A stretch of DNA of 64,000 bases from Pseudonocardia thermophila (GTDB lineage Bacteria; Actinomycetota; Actinomycetes; Mycobacteriales; Pseudonocardiaceae): assembly GCF_900142365.1 (NCBI RefSeq), contig NZ_FRAP01000003.1:248001-312000 (forward strand). Reading direction: 5' to 3'. Shown one piece after another: positions 38,277-48,512 of this stretch. The notes below the pieces were generated by a model that worked only from the letters and a program-made list of their open reading frames with translations, did no database searches and was not told the origin of the DNA. Both the position numbers and the translations under genes were made by a program. How positions within the stretch are numbered: position 1 is the first letter of the stretch; every line of letters starts with the position of its first letter.

Positions 38277-38510
38277 GTGGAGGTCTTGGGTTGCTCGGTC
38301 TGCGCGCTGGCGGGCTCCGGCGGCGCGGCGATCGCGGGGTACCTGGCCGGCCGGTGCGGCGCCGCGCGGCGGGGCAGGCGAGCCGCGGACGGCCGCAGTC
38401 GCGGGCGCACCATGCGCAGCTGGCCGGGTGGGCTGGCGCATGGCGGGCACGGCCACGGGCGCACGAGGGCGCCGGACGACGGCGGTGATCCGGCGGGGGA
38501 GGAGCGGTGA
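38277..38510 (+). CDS. Small protein with CxxC and a His-rich segment
   Basis: A 77-residue reading frame with an unusually good ribosome-binding site (GGGAGGAG, 6 bases before GTG 38277). It begins VEVLGCSVCALAGSGGAAIAG, a short hydrophobic stretch with CxxC, followed by a basic region and HGGHGHG. The mix of thiols and histidines suggests metal binding or membrane contact, but I recognise no family. It is divergent from the XRE-TPR regulator and may be its target. Low sequence complexity is a reason for caution. Confidence 0.55.
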   Translation: MEVLGCSVCALAGSGGAAIAGYLAGRCGAARRGRRAADGRSRGRTMRSWPGGLAHGGHGHGRTRAPDDGGDPAGEER

Positions 38511-38515
38511 GCCGC

Positions 38516-39019
38516 TCAGGCGAAGTCGCCGGCCGAGTGCCGCACCTTCGCGAGGAGCTCGGTGAGCGTCTGCTCCTCCTCGGGGGTGAGGCCGGTGAGG
38601 CCGAACTCGATCTCGGTCACCGCCTCGGTCGCGGCCTTGAGGCGCATGCTGCCCGCCTCGGTGATCTCCACGAGCGTGGCGCGGCGGTCGGTCGGGTGCG
38701 GGATCCGCCGCACGAGCCCGTCGGCCTGCAGTCGGTCCACGATGTTGGTCACGCTCGTCGGGTGCAGCTGGAGCCGCTCACCCATCACGCGCATGGGCAG
38801 CTTGTTGGTGCGGGCGAACGTGAGCAGCACCAGCGCTTCGTAGCGGGCGAACGTCAGCCCGTGCGGGCGCAGGGCGTTGTCGACCGCGCTGAGCAGGATC
38901 TGCTGCACACGCATCACGCTGGTCACCGCGGCCATTGCCCGGGAAGGGCCGATCCGTTCTTCCCACAGGGATGCGGCTCGCATGATCGGGTCGAACGGCA
39001 GGGGCCTGCGCGATGCCAT
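38516..39019 (-). CDS. MarR family transcriptional regulator
   Basis: The 167-residue protein has the MarR winged helix (LPMRVMGERLQLHPTSVTNI, then VDRLQADGLVRR and HPTDRRATLVEIT). TAATGT lies 8 bases before ATG 39019. CGACA and TGTCG arms flank TTAGCAG at 39027-39043, overlapping the -10, so autorepression is likely. Divergent from the UPF0045 gene. ATG 39031 is an alternative start. Confidence 0.88.
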   Translation of the reverse strand: MASRRPLPFDPIMRAASLWEERIGPSRAMAAVTSVMRVQQILLSAVDNALRPHGLTFARYEALVLLTFARTNKLPMRVMGERLQLHPTSVTNIVDRLQADGLVRRIPHPTDRRATLVEITEAGSMRLKAATEAVTEIEFGLTGLTPEEEQTLTELLAKVRHSAGDFA

Positions 39020-39077
39020 GACCAGCGACATTAGCAGTGTCGATGTTCGGGCCCGGATCATCGGGCAGGCTGGGCGC

Positions 39078-39386
39078 ATGCTCTTCGCATTCAGCATCGC
39101 GCCCGCCGACGGGGGATCGGCCAGCGTCGGCGACATCGTGGCGGAGGCCGTGCGCGTCGTCCGCGAGTCGGGACTGCCGAACGAGACCACCTCGATGTTC
39201 ACCACGATCGAGGCGGAGACCTGGGACGAGGGGATGGAGGTGATCAAGCGCGCCGTCGAGGCCGTGCTGGCCAGGTCGTCGCGGGTCAGCCTGGTGCTCA
39301 AGGCCGATATCCGCCCGGGTTACAGCGGGCAGCTCACGGCCAAGGTGCAACGGGTCGAGGAGGCGCTGCGCGAGCCGCGGGAGTGA
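39078..39386 (+). CDS. UPF0045/MTH1187 family protein, thiamine-binding-like
   Basis: The 102-residue ferredoxin-like fold protein starts LFAFSIAPADGGSASVG and contains SMFTTIEAETWDEGMEVI and SLVLKADIRPGYSG, typical of the YkoF/MTH1187 group. Some members bind thiamine or its pyrimidine. CAGGCT lies 6 bases before ATG 39078. Divergent from the MarR gene. Confidence 0.82.
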   Translation: MLFAFSIAPADGGSASVGDIVAEAVRVVRESGLPNETTSMFTTIEAETWDEGMEVIKRAVEAVLARSSRVSLVLKADIRPGYSGQLTAKVQRVEEALREPRE

Positions 39387-39449
39387 TCGCCGGGCACGGT
39401 GGAGCCTGCCGGGCCGGACAGGGAGGGATGGTGGCCGGCCCGGCAGCTG

Positions 39450-39487
39450 CCGCGGCGAGCCCGGGCTCCGGGACGGGCTCGCCGCGG
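39450..39487. terminator. Hairpin between convergent genes
   Basis: Perfect 14-base arms CCGCGGCGAGCCCG and complement with a 10-base loop, 63 bases after the UPF0045 stop and 8 bases before the convergent stop. Confidence 0.65.
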
Positions 39488-39494
39488 GGTCCGG

Positions 39495-39785
39495 TCAGGA
39501 TCGCGCGATGTTCAGGGTGAAGAAGAACACGCCGACCAGGATGGCCACCGCACCGAGGGTGATGGCGATCTTCGCCAGCTGAGCCGTCGCCGGACGGTTC
39601 ACCGCCGAGATCCCGGTGCCGACGGCGGCCAGCCCGAGCACCCAGCCGACGATCGAGATCGGGCTGCCGAGCAGGGCGAGCACGCCGAGGGCCACGGCCA
39701 CCTTGCCCACGGCCGGGCTCTCCTGGCGCGCGGTCTTCTTGCGGGCCTCGCTGACGAGGCGGTCGGCGACGCTGTTGTCACTCAT
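39495..39785 (-). CDS. Small integral membrane protein, unknown function
   Basis: The 96-residue protein has a polar start (MSDNSVADRLVSEARKKTAR) and two or three hydrophobic helices (VAVALGVLALLGSPISIVGW, ITLGAVAILVGVFFFTLNI). GGAGG lies 9 bases before ATG 39785. It resembles DUF4190-like membrane proteins; no catalytic residues seen. Confidence 0.7.
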   Translation of the reverse strand: MSDNSVADRLVSEARKKTARQESPAVGKVAVALGVLALLGSPISIVGWVLGLAAVGTGISAVNRPATAQLAKIAITLGAVAILVGVFFFTLNIARS

Positions 39786-40053
39786 CGTGGTCGTCCTCCG
39801 GGAGGTGGCGCTGTCCAGCGCGGTCCAGCGCTGCGCGGCCAAGTGGCGGTCATGTACGCAGAGCGACGCGGAAGTCACTCTCGCCAGAGCAACGACCCGG
39901 CGGCACCTCGCGGTGCTCGGCTATCCCAGTGATCCACGAACCAGGTCGGCGCGCCGTGCCCAGCACCGTGCGTGACCGATCGGGTGGTGTCGCTGGACGG
40001 TTCGGGTGATCACTTCTGTCGGCGTTCCCGGGAGCACGACGTAGGCTCGGGGC

Positions 40054-40953
40054 GTGGACAACGGCGACCTGCAGGAACACCGGGCACGGCGCGTGTGGAA
40101 GGCGCTGGAACCGATCCACTCGGTGACCTACTTCGAGCCGGAGCCGCTGGAGCGGTGCGCGGCACTGGGCACCAAGGGCTTCTGGATGGCCTACTTCGCC
40201 CAGCGGTCGGCCCCGCTCGGCGCGGTGGGCCCGGAGATCGTCACCGCGCTCTTCTACGGGTTCGCCCCGGCCAGGGTGGCCCGGGCGGTGCCGGACGTGT
40301 GGGCGGTCGCCCCACCGGAGCAGTTCCTCGCCACCCGCCTGCAGGCGGTGGACGCCGCGCTGCGCCGGCTGCTCGGGCCCGACCTGATCGCCTCGAAGGA
40401 GCTGGCCGAGGCCGCGGAGATCGTGACCGCCGCCGCCGAGGCGGCACCCACCGCCGGGCGGGCGCTGGCGGCCGCCAACGCCGCCCTGCCGGTGCCGGAC
40501 GAGCCGCACCTGGCGCTGTGGCACGGCCAGACGGTGCTGCGTGAGCACCGCGGCGACGGGCACGTGGCCGCCCTGCTCGCTGCGGGGATCGATCCGGTGG
40601 AGTCGCTGGTGCTGTTCGCCGCGGCCGCGGAGCACGAGGCGCTGCGGGACCCGCAGAACTGGCGCACCTGGCGGGGCTGGAGCGACGAGGAGTGGCAGGC
40701 CGGCGTGGCGCGGCTCGTCGAGCGCGGCCTGCTCGAGCCGGGCGGGCTGCGGCTCACCCCGGCCGGGGTCCGGCTGCGCGCCGAGGTCGAGGCCACCACC
40801 GACGCGCTGGCCGACGCTCCGTGGACCGCGGTCGGCGCGGACGCGGTGGAGCGGGTGATCGCGCTGGTCGCGCCGGTGCGGACCGCGGTGCTCGCGGGCA
40901 ACTTCCCCGAGGTCGACCCCATCGGCCTCCGTAACAGCGCGCCGCGCGGCTGA
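40054..40953 (+). CDS. SCO6745 family protein
   Basis: The 299-residue soluble helical protein starts with [22 protein letters not shown] and contains [38 protein letters not shown] and [17 protein letters not shown]. The C-terminal third has a winged-helix look. The family is common in actinobacteria and its function is unknown. TAGGCT lies 6 bases before GTG 40054. Confidence 0.85.
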   Translation: MDNGDLQEHRARRVWKALEPIHSVTYFEPEPLERCAALGTKGFWMAYFAQRSAPLGAVGPEIVTALFYGFAPARVARAVPDVWAVAPPEQFLATRLQAVDAALRRLLGPDLIASKELAEAAEIVTAAAEAAPTAGRALAAANAALPVPDEPHLALWHGQTVLREHRGDGHVAALLAAGIDPVESLVLFAAAAEHEALRDPQNWRTWRGWSDEEWQAGVARLVERGLLEPGGLRLTPAGVRLRAEVEATTDALADAPWTAVGADAVERVIALVAPVRTAVLAGNFPEVDPIGLRNSAPRG

Positions 40954-41015
40954 GCCGTGGCCGACCCGGCACAGCGCCGCGCCATCCGTCGGCGCGGCGT
41001 GCCAGGATGAACCCC

Positions 41016-41993
41016 GTGACCCGACCTGATCCTCGAGCACGTGCACAGGCTGCCGCGCAGTCGGCTGCGCTGACCTCGGCCATGGCCGGTGCGGTCGACC
41101 TGTCCGCGTTGAAAGCCCGGTCCGAGGCCGCGGCACGGGCCGCGAAGCAGGGGCCGTCCGGCAACGGTGCCGCCGAGGGCGGCGGCCAGTTCGTCATCGA
41201 CGTCACCGAGCAGACGTTCCAGACGGAGGTCGTCGAACGCTCGCTGCAGGTGCCCGTGGTCGTGGACCTGTGGGCCGAGTGGTGCGGGCCGTGCAAGCAG
41301 CTCTCCCCGGTGCTGGAGCGGCTCGCGAACGCGGCCAACGGCGCGTGGATCCTCGCCAAGATCGACGTCGACAAGAACCCGGCGATCGCGCAGGCGTTCG
41401 GGGCGCAGTCGATCCCGATGGTGGTCGCTGTCGCGGGCGGCCGCCCGCTCGACGCGTTCACCGGCGCGCTGCCCGAGCCGCAGGTCCGGCAGTGGATCAG
41501 CGCCCTGCTCGACGCGCTGCGCGACCGCATGCCGGCCATCGCGGAGGCCGAGCGCGGGGCGGGTGCGGCGCAGGAGGAGAAGGAGGACCCGCGGTTCACC
41601 GCGGCCGAGGAGGCCATCGAGCGCGGTGACTACGACGCCGCCGAGGAGGCCTACCAGAAGATCCTCGACGTCGAACCGGCGAACGAGGACGCTGCGGCCG
41701 CACTGCGCCAGGTGCGGTTCCTCAAGCGCGCCGAGAACGCCGACCCGGCCACGATCGCCAAAGCCGACGCGGCACCGGACGACATCGACGCCCAGCTCGC
41801 CGCGGCCGACACCGAGATCGCGACCGAGCGGGTCGAGGCCGCGTTCGACCGGCTCGTCGCGGTCGTGCAGCGCACCAGCGGCGACGACCGGGAGCGCGCC
41901 CGGCAGCACCTCGTCGGGTTGTTCGAGCTGTTCCCCGCCGACGATCAGCGCGTCATCAAGGCCCGGCGCAACCTCGCCCGCGCCCTGTTCTGA
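41016..41993 (+). CDS. Thioredoxin-TPR co-chaperone, YbbN-like
   Basis: The 325-residue protein has a thioredoxin domain (about 50-165) with the active-site motif WCGPCK, then helical repeats ([33 protein letters not shown]). It probably works as a thiol-disulfide co-chaperone in the cytosol; no signal peptide is present. GTG 41016 is favoured by CAGGAT 7 bases upstream; ATG 41007 is an alternative and overlaps that hexamer. Confidence 0.88.
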   Translation: MTRPDPRARAQAAAQSAALTSAMAGAVDLSALKARSEAAARAAKQGPSGNGAAEGGGQFVIDVTEQTFQTEVVERSLQVPVVVDLWAEWCGPCKQLSPVLERLANAANGAWILAKIDVDKNPAIAQAFGAQSIPMVVAVAGGRPLDAFTGALPEPQVRQWISALLDALRDRMPAIAEAERGAGAAQEEKEDPRFTAAEEAIERGDYDAAEEAYQKILDVEPANEDAAAALRQVRFLKRAENADPATIAKADAAPDDIDAQLAAADTEIATERVEAAFDRLVAVVQRTSGDDRERARQHLVGLFELFPADDQRVIKARRNLARALF

Positions 41994-42014
41994 CCGCTTC
42001 GATCGCGAGCCCGG

Positions 42015-43403
42015 TCAGCTGCCGAAGCAGGCCGCCGGACCGCCGAGCACCCCGAGCCGGAAGACCGCGACGCGGTCGAACCCGTGGGCGGCGGGATCGG
42101 CGTTGCCCGCCGCGTCCCGCCCCGCCCAGGTGTCGGCGACGAGGGTCTGCACGGCCTCGTCGAGGTCGCCGGGGGACAGCGAGAACGAGGTGGTGGAGTC
42201 CACCAGCCGCGCGGTGTAGGCGCCGGACAGGCACAGTGCGGCTCGCCCGGCTTCGATCCCGGTCGGGGATCCGCCGTGCGCGGTCCACAGCGCGAGCGCG
42301 TAGCGGCTCGCGATCACCAGCCCGGCCGAGTAGTCGCCGATCGAGCGGTGCAGCGGAGCCAGCGAGTTCGCGTCGATGGCGATGCTCCCGTCGGCCGGGC
42401 AGAAGCTCGCCGGGCCCTGCGCGCGGACCGCGTCGGTGGGACAGGCCGCGGTCGGGCGCGCTTCCAGCTGCGGCGGCTGCCAGCCCGGCGCGTACGTCGG
42501 AGCGAGCGAGCCGAACCACTCCCGGGCGTCGGCGTCCAGCGCGACCACCAGCTGGGCGAGCGGCAGGTCGCCGCGCCGCGCCGCGTCGTCGGCCGAGCTG
42601 AACTGCCGTTGGGTGAACGTGCGGTTGTCCAGCGTCATGCCCGCGCACGTGGTGGCCGTGCCGAGGTAGCCATCCTGGAACGCCGACACCCGGTCGAACG
42701 CGTTGCCGTGGGCGCGACGGTCACCGGGGGACACCCCGAGCGGGTCCCGGAACCCGATCATGGCCAGGACCGCGGCGTCCCGCTCCTGCGGCCCGATCCG
42801 CAGCCCTGCGACGGGCCGCGCGGCGAACGAGGCGAGCGCGACGCCCGCGTAGCAGTCGGCCTGGGCCTCCAGCAGGATCGTCGGGTACCGCTGCGGGTCG
42901 GCCCGCGCCGCGGTGGAGAGGCCGAGGCGGTTCTGGATCGAGTGCCCGATCTCGTGCGCGAGGACGACGACCACACCGGGTGCGCCGTAGTCGCGGTCGA
43001 GCTGCGGGATCAGCCCGTCGGCGTCCCACACGACGGCGTCGGCGGACGGGCAGTAGAACGCCTGGTTGTCGACCTCGTCCAACGAGTCGACGCACGGCGG
43101 CAGCTGCTCGGCGGGGTCGTCGGGGTGCGCCGGACGCACGATCGTGAGGTCCTGCCACGGCCGGCCGAACGCCCGCGGGAACTCGCTGCGCCAGTACGCC
43201 TGCAGCTGCTCGGCGATCTGCATGCTGATCTCGTCGAGATCGCCGGAGGACAACGGGACGGGCGTCGGCACGGTGACGCCGGGGTCCTCTGCGGGCACCG
43301 CGCGCCCGACGAGCGTCTGCGCGCAACCGGCCGAGGCGAGCAGCGCGCACACCAGCACCACGACGAGCCCCCAGGTGTGCGCGGGGCGCGACAGCCGGTC
43401 CAT
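42015..43403 (-). CDS. Neutral zinc metallopeptidase lipoprotein
   Basis: The 462-residue exported protein has a signal peptide and lipobox ASAGC. The zinc site is HEIGH, with a later EAQADCYAG supplying the third ligand, as in the YpfJ/putative neutral zinc metallopeptidase family. Pairs of cysteines along the mature domain suggest disulfides. It ends 21 bases from the convergent thioredoxin-TPR gene. Natural substrate unknown. Confidence 0.86.
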   Translation of the reverse strand: MDRLSRPAHTWGLVVVLVCALLASAGCAQTLVGRAVPAEDPGVTVPTPVPLSSGDLDEISMQIAEQLQAYWRSEFPRAFGRPWQDLTIVRPAHPDDPAEQLPPCVDSLDEVDNQAFYCPSADAVVWDADGLIPQLDRDYGAPGVVVVLAHEIGHSIQNRLGLSTAARADPQRYPTILLEAQADCYAGVALASFAARPVAGLRIGPQERDAAVLAMIGFRDPLGVSPGDRRAHGNAFDRVSAFQDGYLGTATTCAGMTLDNRTFTQRQFSSADDAARRGDLPLAQLVVALDADAREWFGSLAPTYAPGWQPPQLEARPTAACPTDAVRAQGPASFCPADGSIAIDANSLAPLHRSIGDYSAGLVIASRYALALWTAHGGSPTGIEAGRAALCLSGAYTARLVDSTTSFSLSPGDLDEAVQTLVADTWAGRDAAGNADPAAHGFDRVAVFRLGVLGGPAACFGS

Positions 43404-43475
43404 GTGCCCATCATGGCGGGTGCCGGGCGGGACCGGTGCCACGGCGCCGAGGCGCGGGGGATACCGTCGGGGACC

Positions 43476-44717
43476 GTGCCGGACACCGTCAGCCACCACG
43501 ACCACCGGCCCGCCGCCCGGCCGCCGGTGGTGGGCAGAGCGGTGGCCGTCGTGCTGGTGCTGGTGTCGATCGTCACGTCGGTCGTGCTGACGGCCCGCCA
43601 CCCCGACGCGCTGGTGACGATGCTGCCGCTGCCCGACATGCGGGACCTGCACGTCGACTTCGACACCTTCTGGCACTCGGCGGTCGCGCTCGCGCAGGGC
43701 GGGGACATCTACGCGACGGACGCCAAGCTGCGCAACCTGAATCCGCCGCTGCTGTCGGTGCTGCTGCTGCCGTTCGCGGCGGTCGACGCGCTCACCGGCT
43801 ACCGCATCTGGATGGTCCTCACGCTGCTGATGATCGTCGGGTCGATCTGGGCGGTGGCCCGCGAGCTGCGGCTGCGCCCCGGGGTCACCGCGCTCGTCAT
43901 GCTCGGCGTCGTCGCCTCGTCACCGGTGCACGGCACGCTCGTGCTCGGCCAGATCTACCCGCTGCTGCTCGTCGGGCTGGTCGCCGGCTGGATCGCGCAG
44001 CGGCACGGCCGGCTGCAGCTGGGCTACGCGCTGTTCGGCGCCACGGTGGCGCTGAAGCCGTCGCTCGCACCGATCCTGCTGCTGCCGGCCGTGCTGCGCC
44101 GCTGGCCGCAGTTGCGGGCCGGGATCTACGGCGCCGCCGGCGCGACCCTGCTGGGCGTGGCGGTCGCCGGGCCGGGCAGCGCGATCGGCTGGCTGCGGAT
44201 CGCGTTCACCGAGGGCGTGCCCAACACCGTCGACAACGCCTCGATCCCCGGCTTCGCCGTGCGGCTGGCCGCCGCCGCGGGGATCTCGCCCGCGATCCCG
44301 CAGGTCGCCGGGCTGGTGCTCGGCGCCACCGTCCTGATCGGCACGCTCGCCTGGCTCGGCCACCGCCGCGCCGACGTCGACCCGACCGGGACGGCGGTGT
44401 GGGCGGTGATCGCCGCGAGCCTGCTCTGCTCGCCGATCGCCTGGCACAACTACCTGATGCTGCTCTGGCCCGGCATGCTGATCCTGCTGGCCAGGGGGCG
44501 GACCGCGACGGTCGCGGTGGCCTTCGCGGTCGCCCTGATCCCGGTCTCGTGGAACGCCGAGTGGCCGCCCGACGGGTTCGGTCAGGCGGTCGCCCGGTCC
44601 CTCTACTGCGCCATCCTGCTCGGTTACTGGGTGGTGCTGTCGCGCTCGGCGACCTCCGCCGCCTCCGCGGAGCCCGCCTCCCGCGCACCCGTCGCGTCCG
44701 GCGCGGGGGGTTCCTGA
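43476..44717 (+). CDS. GT87/DUF2029 family membrane glycosyltransferase
   Basis: The 413-residue multi-pass protein has about ten hydrophobic helices. The first outside loop reads [16 protein letters not shown], carrying the Asp expected in polyprenyl-phosphate-dependent GT-C enzymes; [14 protein letters not shown] follows. Relatives transfer mannose or arabinose to envelope glycans. TACCGT lies 8 bases before GTG 43476. The Ala/Ser tail overlaps the 3' end of glgB by 94 bases. Confidence 0.82.
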   Translation: MPDTVSHHDHRPAARPPVVGRAVAVVLVLVSIVTSVVLTARHPDALVTMLPLPDMRDLHVDFDTFWHSAVALAQGGDIYATDAKLRNLNPPLLSVLLLPFAAVDALTGYRIWMVLTLLMIVGSIWAVARELRLRPGVTALVMLGVVASSPVHGTLVLGQIYPLLLVGLVAGWIAQRHGRLQLGYALFGATVALKPSLAPILLLPAVLRRWPQLRAGIYGAAGATLLGVAVAGPGSAIGWLRIAFTEGVPNTVDNASIPGFAVRLAAAAGISPAIPQVAGLVLGATVLIGTLAWLGHRRADVDPTGTAVWAVIAASLLCSPIAWHNYLMLLWPGMLILLARGRTATVAVAFAVALIPVSWNAEWPPDGFGQAVARSLYCAILLGYWVVLSRSATSAASAEPASRAPVASGAGGS

Positions 44718-46963
44718 GCCTGCGCGGCCCGCCGCCGGACCGTGCCGTCGTACGGCTCGGGGACCAGCCACAGCACGCCCGACGGCGGCAGCTGCAGCAC
44801 GGCCGACGCCGGCCGGCCGTGCCACACCTTCCGCTCCGCGTCGACTGCGCCGAGGTTGCCGACCCCGGACCCGCCGTAGCACTCGGCGTCGGTGTTGAGG
44901 ACCTCGCGCCAGCGCCCGCCGAACGGCAGTCCGATCCGGTAGTCGTACTTGGGGGTGCCGGAGAAGTTCGCGATGCACGCGAGCACCGACGGCCGCCCGT
45001 CGGCGTCGGTGCCGTGGCGCAGGAACGACAGCACGTTGCCGGCGCTGTCGTTGGCGTCGATCCAGGAGAAGCCCTCCGGCGAGCCGTCGGTCGTCCACAG
45101 CGCCGGATGGGCGCGATAGGCCCGGTTCAGGTCGCCGACCAGCTGCTTGATGCCCGCGTGCAGCGGCTCCTCCAGCAGGTGCCAGTCGAGCGAGCGCTGT
45201 TCGGACCACTCGCGCTCCTGCCCGAACTCCGAGCCCATGAACAGCAGCTGCTTGCCGGGGTGCGCCCACATGTAGGCCAGCAGTGCACGGATGCCGGCCG
45301 CCTTGTTCCACGCGTCGCCGGGCATCCGCTCCCACAGCGAGCCCTTGCCGTGCACCACCTCGTCGTGGCTGATCGGCAGGACGAAGTTCTCGCTGAACGC
45401 GTACATCAGCGAGAACGTCATCTGGTTGTGGTGGTAGCCCCGGTAGATCGGGTCACGCCCGGTGTAGTCGAGCGTGTCGTGCATCCACCCCATGTTCCAC
45501 TTGAAGCCGAACCCGAGCCCGCCCAGGTGCGTGGGGCGGGTGACACCTGGCCACGCCGTCGACTCCTCGGCGATCGTGACGACACCGGGGTGGGTCTTGT
45601 ACACGGTCGCGTTCATCTCCTGCAGGAACGCGACGGCGTCGAGGTTCTCCCGGCCACCGTGGATGTTCGGCAGCCACTGGCCGTCGGGGCGGGAGTAGTC
45701 GAGGTAGAGCATCGAGGCCACCGCGTCGACGCGCAGCCCGTCGACGTGGAAGCTCTCCAGCCAGTACAGCGCGTTCGCGACGAGGAAGTTGCGCACCTCG
45801 CGGCGGCCGAAGTCGAACACCAGCGTGCCCCAGTCGGGCTGCTCGCCGCGCCGTGGATCGGCGTGCTCGTACAGCGCGGTGCCGTCGAACCGGGCCAGCG
45901 CCCAGTCGTCGCGCGGGAAGTGCGCAGGCACCCAGTCGACGATGACGCCGTAGCCGTGCTGGTGCAGGTGGTCGACGAAGTAGCGGAAGTCGTCCGGGGT
46001 GCCGAACCGCGCGGTCGGCGCGTAGTACGAGGTGACCTGGTAGCCCCACGAGCCGCCGAACGGGTGCTCGGCGACCGGAAGCAGTTCGACGTGGGTGAAC
46101 GCCGTCTCGTCCAGGTACTCGACGAGCTGGTGGGCGATCTCGCGGTAGGACAGCCCTTGCCGCCACGACCCCAGGTGGACCTCGTAGATGCTCATCGGGG
46201 AGGCGTGGGGCTGGCGCTTCGCGCGGGTCTCCATCCACTCGTGGTCGCCCCACTCGTGGCGCACCTCGTCGACGATCGACGCGGTGGCCGGCGGGACCTC
46301 GGTGCGGAACGCGAGCGGATCGGCCTTGTCGCGCCACTGCCCGTCCCGGCCGAGCACGCGGAACTTGTAGCGGGTGCCGGCGGTGATGCCGGGGATGAAC
46401 AGCTCCCAGACGCCGCTCGAGCCGAGCACGCGCATGGGGTGGGCCCAGCCGCTCCAGCCGTCGAAGTCGCCGGTGACGCGCACGCCCCGGGCGTTCGGCG
46501 CCCACACGGCGAAGCTCGTGCCGGTGACGGGCCCGGACGGGGTCTGGTAGGTGCGCACGTGCGCGCCCAGGACGTCCCACAGGCGCTCGTGGCGGCCCTC
46601 ACCGATCAGGTGCAGGTCCATCTCGCCGAGCGTCGGCAGCCAGCGGTACGGGTCGTCCACGACGTCGACGCGCTCGCCGTAGCGCACCGCCAGCCGGTAG
46701 TCCGCCGGCGGACCGGGCACGACACCGGAGAACAGGCCGGAGTCGTGGATGCGGACGAGCGGGTGTTCGGTGCCGTCCTCGCGGATGACGTGCACCTCGT
46801 CGGCGTGGGGCCGCAGGACGCGCACGACGGTGCCCTCGTCGAGCGGGTGCGCACCGAGCACTGAGTGCGGGTCGTGGTGGGTGCCCCCGAGCAGCCGGTC
46901 GATGTCGACGGCGTCGGGTGGGCAGGGGTCGATCGTCGGGGTCCGGGTTTCCTCGCGGTCCAC
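44624..46963 (-). CDS. glgB: 1,4-alpha-glucan branching enzyme
   Basis: GlgB makes alpha-1,6 branches in glucan. The 779-residue protein has two N-terminal beta-sandwich domains and a GH13 barrel with DWVPAHF, nucleophile Asp about 413 in GLRVDAVAS, acid/base Glu about 466 in AEESTAW and SHDEVVHG. A 40-residue Ala/Glu C-terminal tail is beyond the usual end. TAGGGT lies 6 bases before GTG 46963. Downstream of mak, treS and glgE on the same strand but likely with its own promoter. Confidence 0.95.
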   Translation of the reverse strand: MDREETRTPTIDPCPPDAVDIDRLLGGTHHDPHSVLGAHPLDEGTVVRVLRPHADEVHVIREDGTEHPLVRIHDSGLFSGVVPGPPADYRLAVRYGERVDVVDDPYRWLPTLGEMDLHLIGEGRHERLWDVLGAHVRTYQTPSGPVTGTSFAVWAPNARGVRVTGDFDGWSGWAHPMRVLGSSGVWELFIPGITAGTRYKFRVLGRDGQWRDKADPLAFRTEVPPATASIVDEVRHEWGDHEWMETRAKRQPHASPMSIYEVHLGSWRQGLSYREIAHQLVEYLDETAFTHVELLPVAEHPFGGSWGYQVTSYYAPTARFGTPDDFRYFVDHLHQHGYGVIVDWVPAHFPRDDWALARFDGTALYEHADPRRGEQPDWGTLVFDFGRREVRNFLVANALYWLESFHVDGLRVDAVASMLYLDYSRPDGQWLPNIHGGRENLDAVAFLQEMNATVYKTHPGVVTIAEESTAWPGVTRPTHLGGLGFGFKWNMGWMHDTLDYTGRDPIYRGYHHNQMTFSLMYAFSENFVLPISHDEVVHGKGSLWERMPGDAWNKAAGIRALLAYMWAHPGKQLLFMGSEFGQEREWSEQRSLDWHLLEEPLHAGIKQLVGDLNRAYRAHPALWTTDGSPEGFSWIDANDSAGNVLSFLRHGTDADGRPSVLACIANFSGTPKYDYRIGLPFGGRWREVLNTDAECYGGSGVGNLGAVDAERKVWHGRPASAVLQLPPSGVLWLVPEPYDGTVRRRAAQAQEPPAPDATGAREAGSAEAAEVAERDSTTQ

Positions 46964-46969
46964 TTGCCA

Positions 46970-46975
46970 ACCCTA
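46970..46975 (-). promoter_or_regulatory. glgB -10 element, probable leaderless start
   Basis: TAGGGT on the minus strand, 6 bases before GTG 46963. Confidence 0.6.
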
Positions 46976-47110
46976 TTGCGTTCTGCTCCGCGGTGCTTTG
47001 CCTGGCCGCGATCGGTGCGCAACTGCGCCCGTTCGGGGGCACCGGGCGCACGCGGCGTCGCGGGGCCCGCCTTCCGGGCAGGGGGATCGCGGCGAGAGAT
47101 CGGTCGACCG

Positions 47111-47131
47111 GCGACGGGGATCCCCCGTCGC
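47111..47131 (-). terminator. Hairpin after mak
   Basis: GCGACGGGG and CCCCGTCGC separated by ATC, 10 bases downstream of the mak stop. Confidence 0.6.
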
Positions 47132-47141
47132 GGAGCTGCCG

Positions 47142-48512
47142 TCATGACCGCGTGACGGCCACCAGCCGGGCGATCGAGTCCAGCGGGATCGACACCCACG
47201 ACGGCCGGTTGCGGGTCTCGTACACGACCTCGTAGACGGCCTTGTTCAGCTCGAACGCGCGCAGCAGCGCCCCGTCCTCCCGCGGATCGCGGCCGGCCCG
47301 CAGCGCGTAACCGTCGCAGAACGCGGCCCGGTTGCGCTGGGCCCATTCGCCCGCGTGCCAGAGTCGCTGCTGGTCGGGCTCGGGATCGCCGGCGAACGAG
47401 TGGAAGGCGGCGTAGTCGAACGAGCGCAGCATCCCAGCGACGTCGCGCAGGGCCGAGTCCGGGCGGACCCGCTCGGCCAGCGGCGCCGCGGGTTCGCCCT
47501 CGAAGTCGAGCACCAGCCAGCCCTGCGGGGTGCGCAGGGTCTGGCCGAGGTGCAGGTCGCCGTGGACCCGCTGGGTGGCCACCGAACCCGCGACCTCGGC
47601 GTAGACGGCGCGGATCGCCTCGGTGTACGGGGCGAGATCCGGGATCTCCGCGACGGCGGTGTCGAGCCGGGCCGTCCAGTTCGCCACCAGCTCGGCCGCG
47701 TCGCGGCTGCCCTCGCCGAGCGCGGTGCGCAGCTGGGCGTGCACGATCGCGATCGTCTCGCCCAACCGCGCCGCCTCGCCCGCGAAGTCGCCGCCCACCT
47801 CGTCGGCGTGCAGGTCCGCCTCGGCGAACAGGTCACGCACGCTGGCCAGCGCCATCGCCCAGCCGTCGGCGGAGTTGGCGGCGTAGTCCTGCAGCATCCC
47901 GAGGGTGACCGGTTCGTCGTGCAGCGTGCCTTCCACCGCACCCTGCAGCGCGGCGACCTGAGTGCTGCCGACGGACCGCAGCGCGCGGTGCAGCTCCAGG
48001 TCCGGGTTCACCCCGGGCTGGACCAGCCGGAACGTCTTGAGGATCGAGCAGTCGCCCCACACCACCGAGGTGTTCGACTGCTCGACGCCCAGCACCCGCC
48101 CGGGGCCGGGCTCGGGGATCTCCGCGCCCGGCTCCGGGATGAACCGCAGGTCACCGACCTCCGTCCCGGTGCGCACCGCGCCGAGCAGCCACGCGGTGAC
48201 CCGGGGATCCCACAGCCCGTCGTAGGCGATCCGGTCGCCGACCGGCCCGATCGTGACGTGGTCGAACTCGCCGGCCGGCGCCGTGTCCCGCGCGACGTGC
48301 AGCTGGTAGTGCTGGGCCGGCCCGCCGTCGGCGAACGCGACGGCGACGAGCACGTGGTCGACCCGCGGCCCGTCCGCGACGGGCAGCGGCACGGCCGCCA
48401 CGACCGACACCGACGCGATCGCACGGCCCTTCGCCGCGAACCATCGCTGCGTCGGCAGCCAGTGGGGGAGGAGCCGGGCGAGCGCTTCGTCGAGTGTCGG
48501 GTCCGAGGTCAC
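47142..48512 (-). CDS. mak: Maltokinase
   Basis: Mak phosphorylates maltose with ATP to maltose-1-phosphate, the substrate of GlgE. The 456-residue kinase has a N-terminal cap ([12 protein letters not shown]) and a C-terminal kinase lobe with [10 protein letters not shown] and [11 protein letters not shown] 48512 overlaps the treS stop by 4 bases, so it is translated with treS; a fused treS-mak is also known in other actinobacteria. Intact in length. Confidence 0.94.
   Translation of the reverse strand: MTSDPTLDEALARLLPHWLPTQRWFAAKGRAIASVSVVAAVPLPVADGPRVDHVLVAVAFADGGPAQHYQLHVARDTAPAGEFDHVTIGPVGDRIAYDGLWDPRVTAWLLGAVRTGTEVGDLRFIPEPGAEIPEPGPGRVLGVEQSNTSVVWGDCSILKTFRLVQPGVNPDLELHRALRSVGSTQVAALQGAVEGTLHDEPVTLGMLQDYAANSADGWAMALASVRDLFAEADLHADEVGGDFAGEAARLGETIAIVHAQLRTALGEGSRDAAELVANWTARLDTAVAEIPDLAPYTEAIRAVYAEVAGSVATQRVHGDLHLGQTLRTPQGWLVLDFEGEPAAPLAERVRPDSALRDVAGMLRSFDYAAFHSFAGDPEPDQQRLWHAGEWAQRNRAAFCDGYALRAGRDPREDGALLRAFELNKAVYEVVYETRNRPSWVSIPLDSIARLVAVTRS

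Noticed and set aside
43436..46864. 1,142-codon plus-strand frame across GT87 and glgB
   Set aside because: It runs antisense through glgB and has no domain; the true genes are clear in other frames.
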